Source: Roseateles aquatilis
GTDB taxonomy: Bacteria > Pseudomonadota > Gammaproteobacteria > Burkholderiales > Burkholderiaceae_C
Direction of reading: 5' to 3'
DNA: 64,000 bases
Assembly (NCBI RefSeq): GCF_002205645.1
Contig: NZ_NIOF01000018.1
Span: 58,427-122,426 of the forward strand
Positions 48,864 through 56,395 of the stretch are shown here, in pieces. Under the pieces are notes generated by a model that had not been told where the DNA came from, ran no database searches, and saw nothing but the letters and a program-made list of their open reading frames with translations. The position numbers and the translations under genes are program-made. Each line of letters starts with the position of its first letter. The first letter of the stretch is position 1.

Positions 48864-50363
48864 ATGGCCGAAGAGACTCTCGCCCAACCCTCGGCACCGC
48901 TGCAGGGCATCGAATACGAGGGCGGCGCGTTCGCGTCGCTGCTGAACAAGGAATTCAAGCCCAAGACGGACGAGGCCAAGTCCGCCGTCGAGCAGGCCGT
49001 CTTGACGCTGGCGCAGCAGGCGCTGTCGCAGACCACGCTGATCGGCAGCGACGTGATCGTGTCCATCGAGGCCATGATCGCGGAGATCGACAAGAAGCTC
49101 TCCCAGCAGGTCAACGCGATCCTGCACCACGCGGAGTTCCAGCAGCTGGAAAGCGCCTGGCGCGGCCTGCACTACCTGGTCAACAACACCGAGACCGACG
49201 AGCAGCTCAAGATCCGCGTGATGAGCATCTCCAAGGCCGAGCTCGGCAAGACGCTCAAGCGCTACAAGGGCGCGGCCTGGGATCAGAGCCCGCTGTTCAA
49301 GCGCGTCTACGAGGAGGAGTACGGCCAGTTCGGCGGCGAGCCCTTCGGCGCCCTCGTCGGCGACTACTACTTCGACCACAGCCCGCCGGACGTGGAGCTG
49401 CTGGGCGAGATGGCCAAGGTCTCCGCCGCCGCGCATTCGCCGTTCATCGCCGCGGCCAATCCGTCGCTGATGCAGATGGGCTCGTGGCAGGAACTGGCCA
49501 ATCCGCGCGACCTGACCAAGATCTTCGGCACGCCCGAGTACGCCGCCTGGAAGTCGCTGCGCGAGTCCGACGACGCGCGCTACATCGGCCTGGCCATGCC
49601 GCGTTTCCTGGCGCGCCTGCCCTACGGCTCGAAAACCAATCCGGTCGAGGACTTCAACTTCGAGGAAGAGACCGGCGGCGGCGAGCACAACAGCTACACC
49701 TGGGCCAACGCGGCCTATGCGATGGCGGCCAACATCAACCGCTCGTTCAAGGCCTACGGCTGGTGTACCCGCATCCGCGGCGTGGAATCGGGCGGCGCGG
49801 TCGAGGGCCTGCCGGCCCACACCTTCCCGACCGACGAGGGCGGCGTGGCGATGAAGTGCCCGACCGAGATCGCCATCAGCGACCGCCGCGAGGCCGAGCT
49901 GGCCAAGAACGGCTTCATGCCGCTGGTCCACCGCAAGAACTCGGACTTCGCCGCGTTCATCGGCGCCCAGTCGTTGCAGAAGCCCGCCGAGTACGACGAC
50001 CCCGACGCCTCCGCCAACGCCAACCTGGCCGCGCGGCTGCCGTATCTCTTCGCCTGCGCGCGCTTCGCGCACTACCTGAAGTGCATCGTGCGCGACAAGG
50101 TGGGCTCCTTCAAGGAGCGTAGCGACATGGAGAAGTGGCTCAACAAATGGATCATGAACTACGTCGACGGCGATCCCGCCAACTCCTCGGAGACGACGAA
50201 GTCGCAGAAGCCGCTGGCCGCCGCCGAAGTGCTGGTGGAGGAGATCCCGGGCAACCCCGGCTACTACACGTCCAAATTCTTCCTGCGCCCGCATTACCAG
50301 CTGGAGGGCCTGACCGTCTCGCTGCGCCTGGTGTCGACGCTGCCGTCGCAGAAGGGCAAGTGA
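48864..50363 (+). CDS. tssC: Type VI secretion sheath large subunit TssC
   Basis: TssC is the large sheath subunit, recycled by ClpV after contraction. It has 499 residues. Family features include AEFQQLESAWRGLHYLV, YEEEYGQFGGEPFGALVGDY and FMPLVHRKNSDFAAFIGAQS, and the C-terminal NPGYYTSKFFLRPHYQLEGL. An upstream site of the AGCAAG type precedes the ATG. Following hcp starts 268 bases later. Confidence 0.97.
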   Translation: MAEETLAQPSAPLQGIEYEGGAFASLLNKEFKPKTDEAKSAVEQAVLTLAQQALSQTTLIGSDVIVSIEAMIAEIDKKLSQQVNAILHHAEFQQLESAWRGLHYLVNNTETDEQLKIRVMSISKAELGKTLKRYKGAAWDQSPLFKRVYEEEYGQFGGEPFGALVGDYYFDHSPPDVELLGEMAKVSAAAHSPFIAAANPSLMQMGSWQELANPRDLTKIFGTPEYAAWKSLRESDDARYIGLAMPRFLARLPYGSKTNPVEDFNFEEETGGGEHNSYTWANAAYAMAANINRSFKAYGWCTRIRGVESGGAVEGLPAHTFPTDEGGVAMKCPTEIAISDRREAELAKNGFMPLVHRKNSDFAAFIGAQSLQKPAEYDDPDASANANLAARLPYLFACARFAHYLKCIVRDKVGSFKERSDMEKWLNKWIMNYVDGDPANSSETTKSQKPLAAAEVLVEEIPGNPGYYTSKFFLRPHYQLEGLTVSLRLVSTLPSQKGK

Positions 50364-50631
50364 TCCGCAGCGGCCGGAACCTCCGATGCCATCGAGGGTC
50401 CGGGCGATGCCGGGTGAAGCCGGGCCGCCGTCGCGACGAGAGCCGCGACCAGGAGTCAAGACAAGAATTCGCGCGCCACGACGCGCGACGACCGTCCTAG
50501 GGAGCGCTGACGCCAGCGCCGATCCGAGTTCCTAGTTTTTATCCGGGTCCACCGACCCGCCATTCCGGTCCCCGCGCGCATCGCGTTGGCGCGGAGGCTG
50601 TTTTCAAGAGTCCATCAAGGAGAAACCGACC

Positions 50632-51111
50632 ATGACGATCGACGCCAATCTGAAGTTCGCCGGAGTCGAAGGCGAATCCACCCACAAGGACCACAAGGGC
50701 GAGATCGACCTGCTGGCCTGGTCGTGGGACGTGCGCCAGGAAAGCACCGCCAACGCGGGCTCCGGCTCGGGCAAGGGCAAGGGCATCCCCGGCCAGTTCG
50801 TGTTCGCGCACTACTACGACAAGGCCTCGCCGGTCCTGGCCAAGGCCTGCGCCAGCGGCAAGCACTTCGACCAGGCTGTCCTGACCTGCCGCAAGGCCGG
50901 CGAAGGCCAGCAGGACTTCCTGAAGGTCACGCTCAAGCAAGTGCTGGTGACGTCCGTGTCGCCGTCCGCCTCGGCCGGCGGCGAGATCTCGGAAAGCGTG
51001 TCGGTGAGCTATGCCGACATCGAGTTCGAGTACAAGGCGCAGGACCCCAAGGGCGGCCTGGGCGGCGCGGTGAAGTTCGGCTGGAACGTGTCCACGACCG
51101 AGACCCGTTGA
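50632..51111 (+). CDS. hcp: Hcp (TssD) tube protein, copy 1
   Basis: Hcp hexamers stack into the inner tube that is fired from the cell. The protein has 159 residues and the usual beta-barrel pattern: LKFAGVEGESTHKDHKGEID, LAWSWDVRQE, KASPVLAKACASGKHFDQAV and VSYADIEFEYKAQ. AAGGAG lies upstream of the ATG. The gap of 268 bases before it holds only short GC-rich inverted repeats and no recognised promoter. Confidence 0.96.
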   Translation: MTIDANLKFAGVEGESTHKDHKGEIDLLAWSWDVRQESTANAGSGSGKGKGIPGQFVFAHYYDKASPVLAKACASGKHFDQAVLTCRKAGEGQQDFLKVTLKQVLVTSVSPSASAGGEISESVSVSYADIEFEYKAQDPKGGLGGAVKFGWNVSTTETR

Positions 51112-51352
51112 ACGGTCGCCGTCGAGCGCCACACATCGCCGCGGCGCGCCGGTCCCTCGCGGGTCCGGCGTTGCCGAGGCGGCTGCCTCGCGTCACCGCG
51201 CCGCGTGCGCGGTGACGCGCCTGCTTCACGTCGGACTCGCTTTTCCCGAGCCTGTCCTGGCGTTCCCTTCGAGTCCCGTCCGAGTCCCTTTCCCACACGG
51301 ACAACGCATGCCGGTCGCGCGCCGTCATCCGTTGTCCACGCCGGAGCCAGAG

Positions 51353-51853
51353 ATGAATCCCATGAGCAGCAGCGGCGCGACCAGCGCCGACATGTACCTC
51401 GACCTCACGCTCAAGCGGGCGGGCAAGGTCAAGGGCGAGTCGGTGGCCGCAGGCCACCCGTCCGACATCGTGGTCCGCGGCTTCAGCTGGGGCGTGGGCG
51501 CGGCCGGCGACGCGGTCGCGGGCCAGGCCACCGGTCGCCGCAGCTACCGCCAGCTCGTCATCACCAAGGGGCTGGACACCGCCAGCACCGCGCTGATGAG
51601 CGCCGTCGCCACCAACGACGAGGTGCGCAGCGCCAAGCTCTTCCTGCGCAAGGCGGGCGGCGAGCAGGAGGACTACTTCTGCCTGACGCTGGAGAAGGCC
51701 CGCATCGCGTCCTACGACATCGAGGCCGATGCCGACGGCACGCCGGTCGAGCGCGTGGCCATGAGCTTCCAGAAGGTCTCCGTCGAGTACAAGCCGCAGA
51801 GCGGCAAGGGCCAGTCGGGCGGCTCGCACACCTTCAACGACGACCTCACGTGA
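51353..51853 (+). CDS. Hcp-family protein, copy 2 (divergent)
   Basis: This second Hcp paralogue has 166 residues and follows the same fold pattern: MYLDLTLKRAGKVKGES, VRGFSWGVGA, TASTALMSAVATNDEVRSAK and FQKVSVEYKPQ. It is clearly divergent from copy 1 and is Ala/Gly-rich in the extended loop (about 48-60), with a C-terminal tail SGGSHTFNDDLT. I chose the ATG at 51353 because GGAG stands six bases upstream; 51362 is also possible. It could be an alternative tube ring, an adaptor or an effector carrier. Confidence 0.85.
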   Translation: MNPMSSSGATSADMYLDLTLKRAGKVKGESVAAGHPSDIVVRGFSWGVGAAGDAVAGQATGRRSYRQLVITKGLDTASTALMSAVATNDEVRSAKLFLRKAGGEQEDYFCLTLEKARIASYDIEADADGTPVERVAMSFQKVSVEYKPQSGKGQSGGSHTFNDDLT

Positions 51854-51869
51854 GGCGGGGAGCACATCG

Positions 51870-52673
51870 ATGAGCGCAGTTCAGGAGCTGCTCGCGGCAG
51901 GGCGTCCGACCGAGGCGCTGGCCGCCGCGCAGGCCGAGGTCCGCCAGCGCCCGCAGGACGCGCGGCTGCGCACGATGCTGTTCCAGCTGCTGGCCGTGAC
52001 CGGCCAGTGGGCGCGCGCCGCCGCGCAGCTGGAGGTCTGCGGCGAGCTCGACGCCGGCACGCTGGCGATGGTCAATACCTACCGCGAGGCGCTCAAGTGC
52101 GAGCTCGTGCGCGAGGCCGTCTTCGACGGCAAGACCACGCCGATGGTGATGGGCGAGCCGGCCGAGTGGGTCGCGAGCCTGGTGCAGGCGCTCAAGGTCG
52201 AGGCCGACGGCGACGCCGGGGGCGCCCGCGCGCTGCGCGCGCAGGCGCTGGAGCAGGCGCCGGCCACCGCCGGCACGCTCGACGGCCAGGCCTTCGACTG
52301 GCTGTGCGACGGTGACTCGCGCCTGGGCCCGGTGCTGGAGGCGGTGATCAACGGCCGCTACTGCTGGGTGCCGTTCTCGGCGCTGGCGAAGATCCACGTC
52401 GAGCCCCCGACCGACCTGCGCGACCTGGTCTGGGCGCCGGCGCACCTGGAGTTCCCCAACGGCGGCGCCTCGGTGGCGCTGATCCCGACGCGGTACCCGC
52501 GCAGCCACGCCTTCGACGACGAGCGCGTCTGGATGTCCCGCCGCACCGAGTGGCAGCCGCTGCCGGGCGCCGGGAACGATCAATACGCCGGTGTCGGTCA
52601 GCGCGTGCTGATGACCGAGGGCGGCGAGACGGGTCTGCTCGACACGCGGCTGATCGAGCTGCGCGCCGGATGA
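51870..52673 (+). CDS. tagJ: Type VI secretion accessory protein TagJ (ImpE family)
   Basis: TagJ (ImpE/SciE) binds the sheath subunit TssB in T6SS of some clades. It has 267 residues. An N-terminal helical, tetratricopeptide-like half (about 1-130; AGRPTEALAAAQAEVRQRPQ) precedes the ImpE C-terminal half (RYCWVPFSALAKIHVEPPTD, RDLVWAPAHLEFPNGG, ALIPTRYPRS). The position between hcp and tssE is usual for this type of cluster. Confidence 0.93.
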   Translation: MSAVQELLAAGRPTEALAAAQAEVRQRPQDARLRTMLFQLLAVTGQWARAAAQLEVCGELDAGTLAMVNTYREALKCELVREAVFDGKTTPMVMGEPAEWVASLVQALKVEADGDAGGARALRAQALEQAPATAGTLDGQAFDWLCDGDSRLGPVLEAVINGRYCWVPFSALAKIHVEPPTDLRDLVWAPAHLEFPNGGASVALIPTRYPRSHAFDDERVWMSRRTEWQPLPGAGNDQYAGVGQRVLMTEGGETGLLDTRLIELRAG

Positions 52674-52698
52674 CGGCGTCGCCGCCGCGCAAGCCGTC

Positions 52699-53193
52699 AT
52701 GAGCCAGATCAACCGCGACCGCCTGCAGCCGGCCTTGCTGGACCGGCTGACCGACGACGATCCCGCCCACCGCCTGGAGGCGGAAGAGCGCCGGGTGATG
52801 AGCAAGTCGCAATTGCGCCAGGCGGTGCTGCGCGACCTGGGCTGGCTGTTCAACGCGATCCAGCCGCTGGGCAAGGTCTCCGAGCCCTATGCCCGCGTGG
52901 CCGAGAGCGTGCTGAACTTCGGGCTGCCGGCGCTGTCCGGGCAGCTCGCGTCCAAGGTCGACGTGCACCTGCTGGAGAAGGCGATCCGCCTGGCCATCGT
53001 GCGTTTCGAGCCGCGCATCCTGCCGGACACGCTGGAGGTGCGCGCCGTGGAGACCGACAGCGTGCTGGACACCCACAACGTCATCGAGTTCGACATCCGC
53101 GGCCACCTCTGGTCCCAGCCGGTGCCGCTGGAGATCCTGCTGCGCACGCAGCTGGACCTGGAAGCCGGCCAGGTCGAGGTCCGCGAGGGCTGA
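52699..53193 (+). CDS. tssE: Type VI secretion baseplate protein TssE
   Basis: TssE is the gp25-like baseplate wedge component. It has 164 residues. The family features are LQPALLDRLTDDDP, a central helix with QLRQAVLRDLGWLFNA, and RFEPRILPDTLEVRAVE. tssF starts 26 bases after its stop. Confidence 0.95.
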   Translation: MSQINRDRLQPALLDRLTDDDPAHRLEAEERRVMSKSQLRQAVLRDLGWLFNAIQPLGKVSEPYARVAESVLNFGLPALSGQLASKVDVHLLEKAIRLAIVRFEPRILPDTLEVRAVETDSVLDTHNVIEFDIRGHLWSQPVPLEILLRTQLDLEAGQVEVREG

Positions 53194-53219
53194 GCCGGAA
53201 AGGCCGAGGAAACAAGCGC

Positions 53220-55103
53220 ATGGACCCGCGGCTGCTGCGCCTCTACAACGACGAGCTCACCCACCTGCGCGAGGTGGGGGCTGAATTCGCGCGCGACTTC
53301 CCGAAGATCGCGGCGCGCCTGGGCATGGAGGACGCCGAGGTCGCCGATCCCTACGTGGAGCGGCTGCTGGAGGGTTTCGCCTTCCTGTCCGCGCGGGTGC
53401 AGCTCAAGCTGGACGCGGAGCATCCGCGGCTGATCTCGCACCTGCTCGAATCGATCTATCCGAACTTCCTGGCGCCGGTGCCGTCGATGATGGTGGCGCG
53501 CCTGACCGTCGATCCCACCGATCCCAATCTGTCCAAGGGCCATCCGGTGCCGCGCGGCAGCGTGCTGCAGTCCGCCGTGCCGCGCGGGCAGGACACGCGC
53601 TGCGAGTTCCGCACCGCCCACGCGGTGACGCTGTGGCCGCTGGAGCTGACCGGCGCGCAGTACTTCAGCCACGCGCCGGACCTGCCGATGTCGCGCCTGC
53701 CCGATGCCGCCGGCAGCCGCGGCGGCCTGCGCCTGCGGCTGCGCACCGGGGGCGGCATTCCGATGCGGCAGCTCGGGCTGGACCGGCTGCAGCTGTACCT
53801 GAGCGCGCCCGACGATGTCGCCTTCCGCCTGCATGAACTGGCGCTGGGCGCACCGCTGGGCACCTACGTCACCGGCGACGGCATCGCCGCGGCGCAGGTC
53901 GCGTCCCAGTGGCGCCCGGCGGACAGCGTGCGCCCGGTGGGTTTCGCCGCCGACGAGGCGCTGTTGCCCGAGACGCACCGCAGCTTCTCAGGCAGCCGGC
54001 TGATGCAGGAGGCGGCGGCGATGCCGCGCCGTTTCCTGTTCCTGGAGGTCACCGGCCTGGCCGACCGCCTCGCACGCATCGACGGGACGGAAGCCGAGAT
54101 CGTGCTGTTCTTCAGCCGCGGCGACGCCGGACTGGAGGCGCTGGTGGACGGCGACAGCGTCGCGCTGCATTGCACCCCGGCGATCAACCTGTTCCCGAAG
54201 CGGCTGGACCGCATCCAGCTCGGCCCGGGCAGTTGGGAGTACCACGTCGTGCCCGACCGCACGCGGCCGATGGATTACGAGATCCACAGCCTGCAGTCGG
54301 TGACCGGCTACGGCGCCGGCACGCTGGGCCAGCAGACCTTCTGGCCGCTGTACGCGACCTACCACGAGGCACCGCCCGAGGCGCCCGGCTTCTACACCGC
54401 CCGGCGCGAGCCGCGCCTGCTGTCGTCGCGCCAGAAGGACCAGGGACCGCGCACGGCCTACATCGGGGACGAGGTCTTCCTGTCCCTGGTCGACCCGCGC
54501 CATGCGCCGTACCGGGAAGACATCCGGCAGCTGTCCGTCAGCGCGCTGGTGACCAACCGCGACCTGCCGCTGCTCCTGCCCCACAACGGCGCCGGCACAT
54601 GGCGGCTCGATGCCGCCGGCCCGGTGCTCAAGGTCGAGGCGGTGCACGGTCCGACGCGCCCGGTGAGCCGCCAGCCGGCGGGCGAGGCGGGCTGGAGCCT
54701 GGTGGGCCTGCTGACGCAGCAGCAACTGCCCTGGGCCGACGAGGCGCCGGCGCAGGCCGCGGCGACGCTGCGGCGGCTGCTCGCGCTGTACGGGCCGCCG
54801 GGCGATCCGGCGTGGCTGCGTCAGGTCGAGGGCATCCGCGCGGTCAGCGCCAGGCCGGTCGTGCGGCGGCTGCCGTTCACCGGACCGCTGAGCTTCGGCG
54901 CCGGCACCGAGATCGATCTGGAGCTGGACGAGCTCTCGTTCCAGGGCCACAGCGCCTTCCTCTTCGCGAGCGTGCTGGAGCGCTACTTCTCGCGCCATGC
55001 CGCGATCAACAGCTTCATGCAACTGAGCCTGCGCACCGCGCAACGCGGCCCGGTCAAGCGCTGGGCGCCGCGCATCGGCGGCGACGTCGAGGGCAACGCA
55101 TGA
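53220..55103 (+). CDS. tssF: Type VI secretion baseplate protein TssF
   Basis: TssF is a large baseplate wedge subunit that binds TssG and TssE. It has 627 residues and starts MDPRLLRLYNDELTHLREVG. Family motifs follow: FAFLSARVQLKLDAEHPRL, LESIYPNFLAPVPSMMVARL and YATYHEAPPEAPGFYTARR. Its stop overlaps the tssG start by four bases (ATGA). Confidence 0.95.
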   Translation: MDPRLLRLYNDELTHLREVGAEFARDFPKIAARLGMEDAEVADPYVERLLEGFAFLSARVQLKLDAEHPRLISHLLESIYPNFLAPVPSMMVARLTVDPTDPNLSKGHPVPRGSVLQSAVPRGQDTRCEFRTAHAVTLWPLELTGAQYFSHAPDLPMSRLPDAAGSRGGLRLRLRTGGGIPMRQLGLDRLQLYLSAPDDVAFRLHELALGAPLGTYVTGDGIAAAQVASQWRPADSVRPVGFAADEALLPETHRSFSGSRLMQEAAAMPRRFLFLEVTGLADRLARIDGTEAEIVLFFSRGDAGLEALVDGDSVALHCTPAINLFPKRLDRIQLGPGSWEYHVVPDRTRPMDYEIHSLQSVTGYGAGTLGQQTFWPLYATYHEAPPEAPGFYTARREPRLLSSRQKDQGPRTAYIGDEVFLSLVDPRHAPYREDIRQLSVSALVTNRDLPLLLPHNGAGTWRLDAAGPVLKVEAVHGPTRPVSRQPAGEAGWSLVGLLTQQQLPWADEAPAQAAATLRRLLALYGPPGDPAWLRQVEGIRAVSARPVVRRLPFTGPLSFGAGTEIDLELDELSFQGHSAFLFASVLERYFSRHAAINSFMQLSLRTAQRGPVKRWAPRIGGDVEGNA

Positions 55104-56395
55104 ACGTGGGCGCCGCTCCCGGCGACGGTCCCGGCGGCACGCCGGGCGGCCTTCCGACGGGTGTCCCATCCGGCGTCTCGAGCGGGACCGTCGGTGCCGC
55201 CGCCAGCAGCGCCGCCAGTGGCGCGGTGGGCGACGAGCGGGATCCGGCCTTGCTGCTGCTGCGCCAGCGCGAGCGCCGCACGGCGCGCGAGGCGGCGCTG
55301 CAGTCGCTCTTCGAGGACGTCGAGTCGCGCCCCTGGGCGTACGATTTTTTCGCGCTGCTGCGCCGCATCGAGGGCCTGACGCCGGATGCGCCGCGCCTGG
55401 GCCGCGGCGTGCGGCCGTCGCAGGAGGCGATCCGCCTGGGCGAGGAGCCGGAGCTGGACTTCGCGCCCGCCGCGCTTGCCAGCCTGACGCGCGGCGCGGG
55501 CCCGGCGCCGCGGCTGGGCGTGCGGTTCTTCGGCCTGCTGGGCCCGCAGGGGCCGATGCCGCTGCACCTCACCGAATACGCCCGCGAGCGCCTGCACCAG
55601 CGCGGCGACGCCACGCTGACGCGTTTCCTGGACGTCTTCCATCACCGCCTGCTGCTGCACTTCTACCGCGCCTGGGCGCAGTCGCAGCCGGCCGTGCAGC
55701 ACGACCGCCCCGCGAGCGACCGTTACGGCGCATGGCTGGGCGCGGCGGTGGGGCTGGACGACGGACTGCGGCCCAGGGACTCGCTGCCGCAGACGGCGCG
55801 GCTGTTCCAGGCCGGCCTGCACGGCGGGCGCGCGCAGCATCCGGAGGGGCTGGCGAAGATCGTCTCGCTGCACTTCGGCGTGCCGGTGCGCATCGAGCAG
55901 CATGTCGCTCATTGGCTGCCGGTCGAGGACGGCGAGCGCACCCGGCTCGGCCACGCGCGCAATCGCGGCGAGCGCATCGGCGCGGTGTCGCCGGCGCTGG
56001 GCCGCAACACGACGGCCGGCAACAAGGCCTGGGACCGCCAGTACCGCTTCCGCGTCGTGCTGGGTCCGCTGACGCTGCGCCAGTACCAGCGCTTCCTGCC
56101 CGACGGCGACGCGTGGAAGCCGCTCAACGACTGGATCCGGCAGTACGTCGGCCACAACCTGCAATGGGAGCTGCAGCCGGTGCTGCGCCGCGACGAGGTG
56201 CCCGCGGCGGCGCTGTCGGGCCAGGCGCGGCTGGGCTTCACCTCATGGACGGGCCGCTCGGGCGGCCGTCCGCATGACCACGACCGGGGCGATCTGCGCC
56301 TGCACCCGCGCCAGCGCGTGCGGGGCAGGGCGCCGACCTCCGCATCGATGCCGGCATCGACCCCGGCATCGACCTCACAGGGAGCCTCCACATGA
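55100..56395 (+). CDS. tssG: Type VI secretion baseplate protein TssG
   Basis: TssG completes the baseplate wedge. It has 431 residues. The conserved core starts at about residue 65 (LQSLFEDVESRPWAYDFFAL) and includes GPMPLHLTEYARERL, DVFHHRLLLHFYRAW and NKAWDRQYRFRVVLGPL. The first 45 residues are a Gly/Ser/Ala-rich extension and the last 25 are a Ser/Thr/Ala-rich tail, neither typical of the family. It overlaps tssF and tssH by four bases each. Confidence 0.93.
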   Translation: MNVGAAPGDGPGGTPGGLPTGVPSGVSSGTVGAAASSAASGAVGDERDPALLLLRQRERRTAREAALQSLFEDVESRPWAYDFFALLRRIEGLTPDAPRLGRGVRPSQEAIRLGEEPELDFAPAALASLTRGAGPAPRLGVRFFGLLGPQGPMPLHLTEYARERLHQRGDATLTRFLDVFHHRLLLHFYRAWAQSQPAVQHDRPASDRYGAWLGAAVGLDDGLRPRDSLPQTARLFQAGLHGGRAQHPEGLAKIVSLHFGVPVRIEQHVAHWLPVEDGERTRLGHARNRGERIGAVSPALGRNTTAGNKAWDRQYRFRVVLGPLTLRQYQRFLPDGDAWKPLNDWIRQYVGHNLQWELQPVLRRDEVPAAALSGQARLGFTSWTGRSGGRPHDHDRGDLRLHPRQRVRGRAPTSASMPASTPASTSQGAST

